A stretch of 64,000 nt of DNA from Adiantum capillus-veneris (GCA_014529385.2 CM043966.1:39736037-39800036), one strand, 5' to 3'. Shown: positions 42,023 to 54,303, numbered from the stretch's first letter. The notes: generated from the letters alone by a model not told the origin. Translations and numbers: made by a program.

Positions 42023-42274
42023 CCCGCTTTGTTTTGCCAGGATTTTTGCACTATGGTTTCACCTTGATGTGCTGAGTCTACAACTGTTTTTACTTTTTGA
42101 TTTGGACACTTACAACCTGGTCAATGGGTCAGAAATCTGATCCGACAATCTGGTGCTGATCTTGATCAGTCTAATCAACTCCAATTTGGACCAAAAGTGA
42201 CCAGGAGGCTTGCCTTAGGCTATACAACACATTGCTATGCTCATAGTCAATGTCTGGCTTCAATTTCTTGCTTT

Positions 42275-42298
42275 AGACATCCTACGCCTAGGATGTCT
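42275..42298. repeat. Family-1 palindrome, right copy 2
   Basis: Centre CGCC, arms intact, counterpart of 1337-1360. Confidence 0.93.
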
Positions 42299-42399
42299 TT
42301 TTCATCAGAATGGCTTCAAACTCAAAGCACAGGCTCCCCTTGAGTTGCTGATCACTTTGGTATACTCAAAATTTGGTTTGGAGTCCAAAATCGCACAGA

Positions 42400-42423
42400 A
42401 GACATCCTACGCGTAGGATGTCT
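42400..42423. repeat. Family-1 palindrome, right copy 3
   Basis: Perfect inverted repeat, counterpart of 1462-1485. Confidence 0.95.
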
Positions 42424-42842
42424 TTTTGGCCTGTTTGACCGCAGACTTGACCCACAGCTTCCCCTTGATGTCAGTAACCCAGTGTTATGCTTAGATTTTG
42501 GTTTGGATTTCAAAAGTCCCCAATTTTAGCTGTTATTGCCTTTTTCAGTCAAAAGTGCTAAATTCGGCTTTGAATCCAATTTTCTCACCCAAATGAGGTG
42601 AAACCCCTTTCAGTCACTCAATATGTCATGCAAGACATGCTAGTGCAGCCATCTTATGGTTTTGGTCTCAAAATAACGTTTTGGCACAATTTGGGTAGGA
42701 TGTCTGGCAATTTCAGTCTATCTTTCCTTATCCTGTCCAGATATGGTCAAATTTCCACCTTCTAGTTGAAATAAGGGTAAACCCCTCCTTCTGAACACAC
42801 TGGGCAACTCAATAACCCAAAATTCCCACCAGATTAGGTTGT

Positions 42843-42866
42843 AGACATCCTACGTGTAGGATGTCT
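42843..42866. repeat. Family-1 palindrome, right copy 4
   Basis: Arms perfect, centre CGTG. The left counterpart (1905-1928) has one further arm change. Confidence 0.93.
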
Positions 42867-43384
42867 CCTGGCTTGAAATTAATTTTTTTTCTGACAGAAA
42901 TGCTCCTGATGCTCTATAGCTCTATCAGAAACACTAACAGTAACTTTTGGACTTCTCTTAGGCTTTCAAACACACTTTTGCATCTTTTACAAACTTGTGA
43001 TGACTTTACCAAGCAAGTATACATACATGAAATGCTCTAGATCTTGAATCATGATGTCCTACTTACTCTACTCCTACTTATCATGTGAAATGGTGACAAT
43101 GGTGTTTTGGTTGCTTTCTGGCCTCTCCGGACTCTCAAGCCATCCTCTCACCACTTCTACCACTCCAATTCCTACTCAAGAACTCGACTACTACCTAAAA
43201 CTATCTTCGTTTTCCTAAATCTACCTAAGTCAAAGGATCTAGGTCAGACACACACTTCCTAGACTCCCTAAGACCTAGAGAGTCCTCCACCCTTTGATCC
43301 TATCTAAATGTAAAACGAGACTCTTGGCAGGCCAAAAATCCCAATCCTCAAGGATTAGTCTCGGTCACCTACCTAAGGTTTTCG

Positions 43385-43402
43385 TCCCCAACAGCGGTGC
43401 CA
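43385..43402 (-). promoter_or_regulatory. Element F primer-binding site (right copy)
   Basis: TGGCACCGCTGTTGGGGA on the minus strand: a tRNA-Asp type PBS with four differences from the exact complement. It is more decayed than the left copy. Confidence 0.75.
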
Positions 43403-43403
43403 A

Positions 43404-44333
43404 TGTTGGACGGATACGCCGCGACGGACGTCAGCACAACGAGAACTCACCTAACATATAATGTCAACTAAGGATGAAGCTCGACCTGCAGCCATGTGGA
43501 AGCAAGCATAAGGTGTCAACCTACACTCCACGACTCCTAACTAATTCCTACAGAGGTCTCTACCAATTGTCTAAGTCACATCCTTCAAGAGTGCATAAGA
43601 GGAAACTTCCTACAACGCTTTCTCAAGCCGAACACCCATCAAACAATCTCGAAACACCATAGAACTTGAAGGAGACCCTACTAACACCAATAGGTCGCTC
43701 TCCCTAAGGTCTATGAAACAAAACCCCAACCCAAAACACCCGCTGCAAATCACGTAGAATGTCTTGCCGAAATTTATAGGTCTTCGTTTTCGAAATCTAA
43801 AGTGCCTAATGTGTATTTCTACTCAATGTGAACATGTGGATATGCTGCAATGCAAAATCAGACAACTTATGCTCACCCAATCACCAGATGAAGCTTGTAG
43901 AAGGATCTTGCAAAACCGAACCGTACGCGCGGAATGTAGATATCGGCGCGTAGCTCTTGTCCGGGGCAACACGTTGCACTTTTCCGCATTCGATTCCGAC
44001 CACCGGTGCACACGTAGCGTCAAGATGAAGCTCACACTCTCTCTCGTACACAGTACGCTCACTATCAGACTTCAAAACTTGTTTTAAAAATGACAAAAGG
44101 TCTTTCATTAAGGTCAAAAAGTGGTATATATACCTTACAATTCTGAAACCCTAAAGTTCTAAAATCAACCAACTACTCCATCTATCTATGAAAACTGGGA
44201 TACAATCTGGAAACTTCTGTAAGTCCCAATATTTACAAGGTGAAAAATTAAGTTTCCTCAATAAATGAATAATCACAAAAAATGATAATCCTCCGAGTAG
44301 TTAGTCTCCGTGGGGTATGTCCAGCTTCTAACA
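43404..44333 (-). repeat. Element F 5' LTR (right copy)
   Basis: 930 bp from TGTTGGA to CTAACA, matching 2468-3500 without the tandem unit. The inner edge is fixed by the PBS; the outer edge is inferred. Confidence 0.7.
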
Positions 44334-45399
44334 TACACAAAAACCATATAGCTAGCAACAAGAGACCAATGACAAGTTGTTGTGTGCCAAGTTTTAGTGC
44401 ATTCTGATACAAGGGTACACAGATCACGATCCATGTTCCCCTTTCACAAACTGAGACCAAACTTGTACCATAGTTAAAGCAGGTCACAAGGAGCCCAGTG
44501 ATCTTTTCAAAACTGAACTTGGACATCAAAACCCAAGTCTAAATCCCAGAACTGTCAAGCACTCTAAGAAAGTACAAGATTTGACCTAAATTTCAACTTG
44601 GAGGTCCAAATCCAAATTATTTTAATACTATAGCATCTATTAATCATGTTGAACCTAATGGTACCAAGAAAAGTCAATTTGGCCTCCGTAATGGATCAAA
44701 ATCCATGTATCCATGGTGACATATTGACTTGAAAATTTCCATATACATAGTACATATACAAGGAAACATATCCTGAAGTGCATTGGGCATTTGACCAATC
44801 AAACCAAGTCCAAATTAAAAAACATATAGTGAGTAACAAGCTGCCAAGATATCAAGTCTAGATGTGGTTGAACATGGATCGTAATTCATGTCCCCCAACC
44901 TCAGAATTTGATGAAAATTTGCATAGGGTTTGCATATAACCTTGTCTAGTTACTTTCAAAATCTGAAGTGAAAATTTGACAGGGGATCATGGATCGTGAT
45001 CCATGTACCTTTTCATAGTGGTGGTATTTGACTCAATGATCTTGTAGATATATGTGAGTATATCTCAAATCTCAAGTTTGAGCTAAAAATACCTTGAAGA
45101 GACAAGATACAAGCCAAAGTTCTTGTGCCCTAGTCTTGAGTCTATTTTGAGTGCTGCTTCAAGTGTAATTCACTAGAGTTGCTCTAACTTTCGATACACA
45201 ATTCCAAATTGAGTCAAGTATAGCCAGGAAGAAATCTTGTAAGCAATAGAAAACATCTTGACCGAAGCAAAATTTTTCCAATTTTCCTAACTCCAAACTT
45301 TTAGGATTCACAAAGAGCTGACCTTTGGGAGAATAAGTTTCACTAATCCAAGGTGGGCTTGTCAAAGACTATCTTGAGAGTTTTGAGTGAGCCTTTATC
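44334..45399 (+). other. Element D leader (right copy)
   Basis: Non-coding, matching 3501-4566, with family-2 palindromes near 44417-44436, 44691-44706, 44872-44891 and 44988-45005. Confidence 0.65.
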
Positions 45400-45951
45400 A
45401 TGACAAATCATCCATCACCACCAGGGTATTCTACTCCACTCAGAGACATGCAAATTGCAAGAAACACTGCAACAACTTTGACAATAGGATTTGGAGAAGG
45501 CCTAGAGGAGAAGCATGCTCTAATCAACAAACCCAAAGTGAGATTCATCAAAACCAATGAAGCCACGAGACTTCTGATGGATTACACTCATGAGGGCTTA
45601 TATAGATTCACAAATGGGGATCCACATACCTACTACAAGTGTGTAGAACACAATGCAAGAGAGTTGACAGACCATAATAATCTCTATTCATTCGGATATA
45701 TAGATGACCATGGAATGCAAGTATTGATGGTAGAGAAGTATGGACGAGATTATAAACTTGTTTATCCAATTGACACAGAATGCTACACATACAAGGGTAC
45801 TCCAATCTATACTTATTTTCAACCAAAAGAGATGTCGGGAAATGCATTAGAGATGATTCCACCAGGATTTTCTCCAAGACGAGAACAAAGAGCGAGAGAC
45901 ATCCTTGCCAGAAACCATGAACTGGTTAGATTGGTGATTGGACCACAATGA
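45400..45951 (+). pseudogene. Element D gag N-terminal part
   Basis: 183 codons starting MTNHPSPPGYSTP, with the shared aromatic module (GLYRFTNGDPHTYYKC ... KYGRDY) and then a region like the A linker. It stops at 45949-45951. It is longer than the left copy because a TGC codon is intact here. Confidence 0.8.
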
Positions 45952-47230
45952 CTAAGACTATATCAAGTAGTCCAATGTGTCAAGACAAAGTAAAATGGGT
46001 GAAGGGATCCATATGCATGTCACTCTTCAAACAAGTTTGGAGAGATAAACAAATTGTAGATTTCCATACTCAGTACGAGCGATTTGGGTTAACATTGAAA
46101 GTAACAACCTTGACTTGATTCTAATCACTGAACAAAGATGTTTTTTCACACATAGAATGACTCTTGCATGAATTTATAGAGTATTTCTCTAAGAGGGGAA
46201 TGAATCACAACACGGTGTCACAAATCTACGCTTTCAAACAAACAGAGAACAAAAAAATCAAGGAAGCTTTTCTTTGCTTCAAACAATACATAGAGAGGTT
46301 CCTCGTATGAGAGCTACTGCAAGATGAGTGATTATCATTTCTCTTCATAGAGGGCTTGAAGAACAAGAATCTCGAAAAGGACCTACATTTGAAAGCATGT
46401 ATGATGTTTGAGAAAGTCACTATAGAAGCCCTATATCTAGTTGAAAATTGTAAGGCTTACGTAGAAGTGACGGATGATGCAAACAACGCGATGAGTAGCA
46501 CCTTTTCCACAACGACTGAATCTGCAAAAAAGCTGGAAGTCCAAACCCCTACGATGCCAAGTATTGATAAAGTGGTAAGAATAATACACCAAATCTATAG
46601 AAAAAACCCGAATGTACAAATACCACAATCGAGGAGATGTGACACATGTGGAGGAGATCATCCCAGCCCATGTGTAGCACCCAATTGAGACTACAACGTA
46701 TGTTAGGGAAACAACCACCTCTTTTGAATGATGGTAGAGTAGTAGTCAACTATACTCAACCATCTTATGTTCCACAACCCACAAAAAATTAGTTTTCCAT
46801 GGACAAGAACACCTTAATATTCATAGACAATCAAGAGTATGGTTCAAAGACCATTCTTACCATGCAACAACAACCATTGGCTACACAACAAATATGACCA
46901 TGCTACAAGTGTGGAGGAAATCATTGGCGAGGAAATTGTGCCCATCATGCAAAAAATTTAGAAAATTGTCCAAAATGTGTTGTTACACACCTGATTCTTG
47001 ATTGTCCAAAACACCCAAACAACATGCAAAAAAACGTAGAAATATTGTCCAAAATGTGTTGTTACACACCTGATTCATGATTGTCCAAAACACCCAAACA
47101 ACAAGCAAAAATGAAATAATGAACCTTGTTAGAGTGATGCCTTCTTCAAGCAGATCTAAGAAAGAACCAAAAGTTCCAGTACATGCTGTGACAAGAGCTC
47201 AAGCTCAAGAAGTTGCCAAAACACACCCAT
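45952..47230 (+). pseudogene. Element D capsid and zinc-knuckle region
   Basis: Capsid remnants from 46020 in mixed frames, then a 110-codon frame (46356-46688) with EKDLHLKACMMFEK and the knuckle-like CDTCGGDHPSPC. Near 46900-47010 are CYKCGGNHWRGNC and CPKCVVTHLILDC (CX2CX3HX4C). A stretch around 46975-47040 is repeated right after itself (to about 47107), duplicating the last knuckle. Confidence 0.7.
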
Positions 47231-48360
47231 TGAGGAGAAAAACATAATGCCTATTTCGACAAAAGTTGAGAACATATCGGTGAGAATTGGAAGAAAATCA
47301 TGGAAAGAAAACAGAGAAAACATGAACGCAAAAATATTGAAGGAGAAAATTGCCTTGGAGACTGAGCTGCAATAAGAAAAGGAAAATAGGGAACGAAAAA
47401 AAAAGAAAAATCATCCAAAATTTCATCAAGAGGTTCGGTCTTGGTAGAAAAAGCTAGTGAGAAGCTAGACACATCCGAAAGTTGAAACCAAGCAAATGGA
47501 AATGTGCAGAAGGCTCATAGAGATAGTCCAAGCTCCTGAACAAGCAGTGCATGTACCTGAAAACAAGGACAAAAGCACACTAAAAGAAAACAAAACGGAT
47601 GAACCAGCCAAAACGGGGAATGAAAAGCCATTGGGTACGAGGGTAGTGGCAAATACTATGGACGAGGCAAAGTATCATGAGATGCAACAAATCCTTGAAG
47701 TAGACAAGTCCTGGCCACAATCCTTATTGGAAAAATTCAAAAACCAAAAAGATGGTAGTGTTGCTTTACAATCCTCACCTATCCCTAAGATTAACATGGA
47801 TCAGGAGTTCTACCTTGGAGATGTACGATCTCTATAACACTCTCTACAAACTTTGCCATGTTGTATAAGAGAACATGAAACAAAATTTGAGGTTAGAGTC
47901 GTACCTTTCTAGTTGAGAGCCACACCAAAGATGATGGATACTAAAAGCTTGCATGCATTGATATCTTCTCCTATACAATGCAAGATTACTCTCTTAGAGT
48001 TGCTGAAAATTAGACCGCATTTATGGGGCCATATGGAGAAAACTTTGAAAGAATGGGAGTGAAGATTCCTCATCAAGACACCCCCTTAGAGGAAAACATG
48101 GGTAAAACTCAATCCGAGAGATCAAAATCAAAGCTTGTACCAGTGAATAAGGTGGGTGACTATTGCAAAGGGGAAGAAGGGAACACCACCTTACCACTAG
48201 AAATAGTAGCCATACTTGATTGTGGGGCTAGAATAGCCATTGCTACGAAGGGAATCTGGAGAAATGGGAAAAGACCTGCTCTCAAAAAATTGTGCAAGAA
48301 GTTGCCAATCGTAGATGGATATGTGGAGAGACCCTCAAGGATACTAGAGTATGCTGCATA
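47231..48360 (+). pseudogene. Element D nucleocapsid tail, connector and protease start
   Basis: Frames 47496-47837 and 48023-48361 match A: EMCRRLIEIVQA (as EMCQRMIETAQA in A), the connector block near 47940-48030, and a protease start with ILDCGARIAIATKG. The catalytic motif is D-C-G, with Cys in place of Ser/Thr. The frame ends at the copia junction. Confidence 0.75.
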
Positions 48361-49130
48361 AATTCTCAAAGCATTTGTGATGATGGATTGTAAGCATGTG
48401 AGCACTCCAACGGAGGTGAATGTGAAACTCTCCGAATGGAGGATTCTTCTCCCTTAGTTGACATCAAGAAGTACAGGAAGCTTGTGTAAAGTTTGATTTT
48501 CTTGTGTAATAATAGACAAAACATTTCTTTTGCAGTTAGTGTTTTGAGCAAGTTTTCTAACCAGCCTAGGGAACTCCAATGCAAGGAAAATATGCTTGTT
48601 CAAAGTATATTAGAGGTACTATGGGCCCTCAAATTTTCTTTAGCATTGGCACAAAAATACTAAGTGGGTATTGTGACTGTGATTGGGCAGGAGATTGTGA
48701 TTCTAGAAAGTCAATTTTGGATATTGTTTCTCACTTGGTTCTAGAGTGTTTCCTTGGATTAGCAAGAAGTAGCCAATAGTTTCTCTTTCTTCAACAAAAA
48801 CAGAGTATAAATCTTCTTTTTTAGAATCTTGTGAAGTAGTTTGGATTAGGAGACTCTCATAGACCTAGTTCTTCTTGTTGATTCAACGACAACACTTCAA
48901 TGTGACAACTAGAGTGGCATGACAATTGCCAAGGACCCTATCTGCCATGCATATACAAAGCATATTGAGGTTCAATATCATTATGTTTGAGATATTTTTG
49001 AGGATGAGATTGTGGAGCTAGCGTATTGTCATTGGGAAATACAAGCTACTTCAACACCTTCACCAACTTGGAGCTAGTGCATGGCCGACATAAGCATCAT
49101 CGGGTGTTTATGCATTAAGGAGGATGTTAG
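48355..49130 (+). pseudogene. Ty1/copia pol 3' end (RT end and RNase H)
   Basis: In broken frames this codes LKAFVMMDCKHVSTPTEV and the RNase H start GYCDCDWAGDCDSRKS, both standard Ty1/copia motifs, then further copia-like pieces (SLSSTKTEYKSS, HIQSILRFN). The rest of pol is missing upstream. RNase H would remove RNA from the hybrid during reverse transcription. Several stops show it is dead. Confidence 0.8.
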
Positions 49131-49974
49131 TATACCTACAATGCCCACCTATCAATTTTTCCCACCACAATGTATGTTGTATAGTTTGTAAGGCCCCCAT
49201 ATGAGGAGAAGCCAATAGTGCATTTATATTTGGTGGACTCAACTTGCGCACTAATGAGGTTTTTATTTGTGATTGAGGATGCTATGGAGCAAATTCAAGA
49301 ATATGCCTTCTCACCAAAATACCTTGGCTAGAATATTGTTGGAAAAAGATAAAAAAATGGTCAATCAGGCCACAGGTTAATGGCCATGGCCTTTATTTGT
49401 AGGTGTGTGGCATTTAACGGCCATCGATAGCCGACTTCTAGGCGGTCTTGACTACACATGGATGGCTATCTCTCATAAGAGAGGAAAGTCCATAGAGGCT
49501 CCTTGATATAAGGACACCTTCTCCTTGAACCATTTCACATTATCCCGTTGAATTCCTACCTACTTGCTCTAGTTGCCTATATCACCATCTAAGCTCTACC
49601 TTGAGAGAGCATGTGTGGATGACACCGTCACTTTGTAGTAGTGCCAATCTAAATTTTTGATTTTCCAATAATCTGCTTTGCATCATATCTCTCTCTACTC
49701 TCCTTGCACAAGATCTTATTTTGTTCCACATTTCTTAAAGTGCTACTATGTGCAAATTTTGTGCAAATAGAGAGCTTCTCTGATACGAGTACACATAGAA
49801 AGGCAAGGTGAGTGCACAAATAAAGAATACAGAGACAAAGGGAGCCATACAGCCTCAAAACTAAAGGAACAAGTTTTTTTGGTTAACCTTTTTATGTTTT
49901 TACATGAGTTCTAGCTATATAAAAGTCATACTTGAAAAAACTCACTAACAGGCACTTGTGACAACCCGCCAGCT
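49131..49974. other. Possible Ty1/copia 3' LTR and unassigned DNA
   Basis: Directly after a purine-rich AGGAGGA (49121-49128) the sequence TGTTAGTATACC begins, the expected place for a copia 3' LTR. A TATA-like GATATAAGGA is at 49504-49513. The end of the LTR could not be fixed. No gene seen. Confidence 0.45.
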
Positions 49975-52300
49975 GGTGCTAGTCAAGTGAATTGCACTTC
50001 ACATACATGTGCTTGCTAAAGCAAGCTAAAACCCCACAAAAATAAATCCACATGCCCTTTTGACACATGGTATCATGTCCATATGTGAAAATTTACATAA
50101 AATGAGGTGTTCAAAATGCACAGAACATAGTTTGCCACACCCAGGCATGTTGTATCATTCATGGTTGGTTGCAGAAGAAAAGACCCTATACACTAGATGA
50201 TGGAGTCTTCATTTCATCTTTATAATTAAAAAAATCATCAAATGAAAACTCAACCTCAACCCCTGGAAATACACTTCTTCAACTTGTGGCCATTTACATG
50301 TGCTTATGTGGGGTGGGTACCATTCAAGTAAACAAGTTGATATCTGCCATTTGGAAATCTGTTTAGGACAAAGAAAGGACCTTGCCACATGATTTGAAGT
50401 TTCTTTTGAAAATTATTAACAAGATTTCTATTGTGAAGAAGAACCCTGTCACCCTTCTTAATGTCTTTGTCCTACACCTTCTCATTTATCGTTACTTGAT
50501 TACGCTTCAATACCTGTTCATAATGCTCAAAAGCAAGAAAATTGTCCAATTTTTCACATCAAAAAAGAAGCCCCCCTTCAAGTGCATAATTAGTCTCCTC
50601 TTTGAGATTAACATCATCCTCAAATTTGGTATCTTTAACTCAATACAAAGCAAATCCTCTTTGCCAAAAACTAGGTGGAAGGGAGAGAAACCACCACCTG
50701 ACTTGATGGAAATCATGTAGGCCCATAGAGCACAAGATAGCTCTGGGTCCCAAGTCTTCACATTATTTCTTTTCATGTTTGTAAGCATTCTTATGAGGTA
50801 TCCATTAGACATCTCACTCATTCCATTACTTTGGGGATAGTAGAAAGTGCTAAATGTGTGATGCACATGAAGCTTCTTGCATAGATAATCCACCATCTCT
50901 CCCTAAAATTGGGACCCTTGTCTGAAAGTAGCTCCAATGGCATTTTGAAACTGCAGCAAATGTCTTCATTTACGAATTGGAAAACATATTTGTTTGTGAT
51001 TTTATTAACATCTTTGCTTTGACCCACTTGAATAGATAGTCACTAACAACAATAAGTATGTAGCATTTTCCTCTCACAATTACAGGTAAAGGGCCTATCG
51101 CATTAATGATCCACTTCTAAAACATGATTTGGCACTCTTTACAAGAATTGCACCAATGATAAACATCTCGTTGGATTCCTGGCCACACATACCCTTCCTT
51201 CAAGATTTTATGCAAAGTGATATTCAAAGCAAACTAACCATAACAAGAACCATCATGATTCTGCTATAAAATTTTGTAAATTTCCTCTTTCTATGGAACC
51301 CTTCTCATCACAACATCAGCCCCTGTCATATACAAGGTATCACCAAGCAGTACATACCTTTTGGCACTAAAAAGGAAGGCATACTTCTTTGATTTCTCCA
51401 GCTTTGATGGAAGCATACATATTTGTAGAATATTTTCTTCCCTTTGAAAATATTCCCTTCCCAAATAAAGAGGAGAATCAATACTTACCACATACAATTG
51501 GCCAATTCAAGCTTGTGCTGCACCATGTGCTTGTTCATTCTCAAACTTGTCCACATGCCTTAAACTCCAAGCTTCAAAATGCTTAAGGAGATTCTTCACT
51601 TGAAAACAAATACTTTTAGCCTTGGATTCTTACTTTTCCACACCCCAAGTACTTGATTAACCACCAAAAGAGCATCACCTCTTACACTCATACGATGGAT
51701 GCCAAGCTCAAGGCAAAGGTTGAGTCCTGTCTCCAAAATAGCATGCTCAGATGCATTTTTTCTTTGTGCTATAAGCTTCAAACTCCTTTAAGTTATCAAC
51801 GTGCCTTGAGGATCATAAATTATAAAATCTTCTCAAGCTTCACATGATCTTTCATGTAAGAGACATTAAAAAACAATAAATAGGCATTTCCTATGTCAGG
51901 ATCTTCCATGTTTTGCTTCTTCAATGCATCCTTATTGATAAGAAGACGGATTTCTTTACAAGTAATTTTCACCAAATTGCATTTTACGTCTACTAAAATT
52001 ATTTTCTCTTTCTGAATTTGGCCACCCTAGTGAGAGAAAATTAAATTAGTAGAAGGGCCAATTATGTACAATGGATAGAGAAACGTGTTTGTGAACTAGA
52101 GAGTTCCAAACTCTGAATGCATTCTTCACAAGTATCAACAAAATTTGATATGGATTCAATGGGGATCTTATGAGGAAAATACAGGATATGAGCAAGTCCA
52201 AAAGAGTCCGAAATGGATTTTGAAAGCCTCCAATATTAGTGAGAAGGATAACCAAAAGATGGGAATGGGAGCCAATGTGTTCTTATCCACACTTGCCAAC
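49975..52300 (-). pseudogene. Element E: decayed Tat-type pol (second RNase H and integrase)
   Basis: On the minus strand, in order: an archaeal-type RNase H piece (51781-51596, HRMSVRGDALLVVNQV), an integrase zinc domain near 51100-51300 (HWCNSCKECQ), the integrase core (51027-50507, with LLSDKGPNF and YYPQSNGMSE), and a GPF/Y-like end near 50290-50490 (MWQGPFFVLNRF). The parts are in several frames with many stops. Nothing certain was seen in 51850-52300, where RNase H and linker would be expected. It is related to B. Confidence 0.8.
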
Positions 52301-52467
52301 CTAAAACTATGTGGAGATAAGGGATGTGGTCCACATGCCTCCCATGAAAAATAAAGGTGAGAGGAGTAGCTCTAAAAATAGAAAATTTCTTTTTTAGGAC
52401 CTAGGGTGAGTATTTTTAGAATAATTCAAAAGAAAAGGCTTTTCTTAGAAATGACAAGACGAACAAC

Positions 52468-53063
52468 TGTGTAGTTTAGAGTTTATTCATGTTAACCCTC
52501 ACGGCACACGGACACCCATCACCTACGATGGACGCGTATTATGTATTCGATAGAGTCAGGTACCAGGCTTGTCGGACCAATAGGGAAAGGTAGAGTGATC
52601 GCCGATGAGAGGTGCACTTTAACTTGGACATTCAAGGGATTAGTTGGTTAAGCATGGGCGCCCAAGTGTGAATGGGGTGAGCTCCTATAAAAGCCAACTA
52701 AACCTAATTTTTACTCATTCTCTCATTTGTGCAATTGAAGAGTGCTCTTGCTCCATCTCCATCTTCTTCTTCTTCACCTCCTTGTGTGTGTGTGTGTGAG
52801 AGAGAGAGAGAGGGAGAGTGTGTGTGCGATCGAGCATTACGAAGGCACGACGGCGGCGAAGCGGTTGAGCGCGGCACGACTGCAGCTTCTTCTTCATCGC
52901 GGCGAGGAATCCACCACGAAGGCGAGCGTAGAGCGGTGAGTGACACACCCTTTGTTTTCTTGAGCTTGCTAGTTTAGGCTTGTTGTGTGCTTGGAGCCGT
53001 TTGTGGCTCGCATACGGTGTATTGGCAAGTCCCTTGCTTCGACAGTGCGACAAGGAGCGCACA
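52468..53063 (+). repeat. Element C 5' LTR (left edge uncertain)
   Basis: The right edge is firm: GCGCACA ends at 53063, five bases before the PBS. TGTGTAG at 52468 is one possible start, TGTTAACC at 52489 another. A TATA box (52686-52693) and a GA-rich run (52798-52818) are inside. The 3' partner is not in the window. Confidence 0.6.
52686..52693 (+). promoter_or_regulatory. TATA box of the C LTR
   Basis: TATAAAAG about 375 bp before the LTR end. Transcription would start around 52720. Confidence 0.65.
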
Positions 53064-53067
53064 TTTT

Positions 53068-53086
53068 TGGCGTCGTTGCCGGGGAT
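53068..53086 (+). promoter_or_regulatory. Element C primer-binding site
   Basis: TGGCGTCGTTGCCGGGGAT, one mismatch from the tRNA-Asp complement. Confidence 0.93.
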
Positions 53087-53185
53087 ATGCCCTACACTAA
53101 GCTCGGTTAGCACTTTACGCTTCCTTGTGGTGCAATTTCTATCATAGGAAAGGCAGGGAAGGAGTGTGTGGAGATTTCTGTTTTT

Positions 53186-53440
53186 TGCGTTTTCTGCAAT
53201 TGCTGTCAAGTTTCAATTTCTGCTATTGTCTGCGTTTTTTCAATTTCTCCAATTTCTGCATTTTCAAGTTCAGCGTTTTCAATTTCTGCAATTTTCTGCA
53301 CTTCTGCAATTTCTGCATTTTCTGCAATTTCTGCGTTTTTTCTGCATTTTCTGCAATTTCTGCGTTTTTTCTGCATTTTCTGCAATTTCTGCATTTTTGC
53401 GTTTTTCTGCTTTTTTTTCAATTTCTGTATTTTCTGCATC
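53186..53440. repeat. TTCTGCAA/TTTCTGC minisatellite
   Basis: Irregular repeats of TTTCTGCAATTTCTGC and close variants over about 250 bp, all pyrimidine-rich on the plus strand. Confidence 0.9.
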
Positions 53441-53628
53441 AACAAAAAAAAAAAAAAAATTTGAAAAAAAAAAGTTATTTGAGGTAAAAAAAAAATCTGA
53501 AAAAAAAAGGAAAAAAATTCGGAAATTAAAAACGCGAGTGCGCGGGCGGCGAAATTTTTCGAAAATAAAAAACGTGTCTCTTAAAACGGACGGGTTGGTT
53601 TGTATAAAAGATAGATCGGGATCGTTTT

Positions 53629-53672
53629 CCCAAGCCCAAGCCCAAGCCCAAGCCCAAGCCCAGGCCCAGGCC
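53629..53672. repeat. CCCAAG hexamer repeat
   Basis: About seven units of CCCAAG, the last two changed to CCCAGG. Confidence 0.93.
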
Positions 53673-54054
53673 TCAGTCCTCAGTCTTATGATATATACTA
53701 GACTCACTCTTATATATATACCCTACTCCCTCAAGAGAGAATGAGAGCATGTGGGACAAGTCCTCCACTCTCCTCCTTTCTCTTCCCACTTGCACCCTTA
53801 GACTTTCTAGTTTGGGCCTAGTTCCCTACTGGAAATTGACAGTTTTAGGGATTCCGAGGGCATAGAGTGACCAAACGGAGGGCTGTAAAGCACGGCACGA
53901 CCCTCTGACCGATACGCTCGTTTCGAGCTATCACACGGCCCATTCCACGACACGCTCTAAAAAATCTAGCGAAAAAACAAACAAAAAACACACTAAAAAC
54001 TAGTCATAAGGCCTCCTAGAGCAGCTTTTTGACACCTTAGGGTATCAAAAGCAC

Positions 54055-54303
54055 ATGCACTTACGCTCTGGGCGGGTGCTAGAACACGAGCACATTGGTA
54101 GTGCCTCTGGTCATACGGACACCCATTACCCATCCACGATAAGCTCTAGACCCTCAGCGGGGACACAAGGTAGCACCACCCAAGACCCTAAAATAGCTGC
54201 TAGTGATTCCTCCTCCGACTCAGAAATCATGGAAGCATACCCTACCCAAAACACTGAGAGAGAAGGCCATGCACCTCCCGAAGCTCCATAGCCTAGTACT
54301 AGT
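54055..54303 (+). CDS. Element C gag start, up to an in-frame TAG
   Basis: 78 codons starting MHLRSGR, the motif that also opens Gag of A (MNLRSGR), which supports this start. A TAG at 54289-54291 ends the frame, but the next ATG (54304) is in the same frame four codons later. Intact Gag could be made only by reading through, by starting again at 54304, or in copies without the stop. Confidence 0.75.

Larger units (their letters stand above)
41765..43384 (-). other. Element F 5' leader with palindromes (right copy)
   Basis: Non-coding leader matching 827-2448, with family-1 palindromes at 41999-42022, 42275-42298, 42400-42423 and 42843-42866. The last two keep perfect 10-base arms; the centres are CGCG and CGTG. 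Confidence 0.8.
36360..44333 (-). mobile_element. Element F: 5' part of a Ty3/gypsy element, truncated in pol
   Basis: On the minus strand: LTR (43404-44333), PBS (43385-43402), leader with palindromes, gag, connector, protease, then the linker just before RT, where the element stops at about 36360. The LTR, leader and gag start are duplicated at 1-3500. It is related to A throughout. Many stops and frameshifts make it a relic. Confidence 0.88.
40939..46436. repeat. Right copy of the duplicated block
   Basis: Aligns with 1-5604 in the same orientation. It lacks the 103-bp LTR repeat. Beyond 46436 it continues in D, whereas the left copy does not. Confidence 0.9.
45400..48360 (+). mobile_element. 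Element D: gag to protease of a Ty3/gypsy relic
   Basis: A plus-strand element truncated at both ends. It keeps gag, zinc knuckles, the connector block and the start of the protease, in the same order as A. No LTR, PBS or RT was found. At about 48355 it joins a Ty1/copia fragment. Confidence 0.8.
53087..54054 (+). other. Element C leader
   Basis: Non-coding. A long T-rich tract with TTTCTGCAA repeats (about 53186-53440) is followed by an A-rich tract (53441-53525), then a CCCAAG hexamer repeat (53629-53672), and a TATA-like CTTATATATATACC (53708-53721). The 192- and 120-codon frames over the repeats are low-complexity artefacts. The ACGCGT palindromes of A, F and G are absent. Confidence 0.8.

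Noticed and set aside
53125-53744. ORFs of 98-192 codons rich in Phe, Cys and Ala in the C leader
   Set aside because: They are translations of the TTTCTGC repeat in three frames and on both strands, with no sign of selection on one frame.
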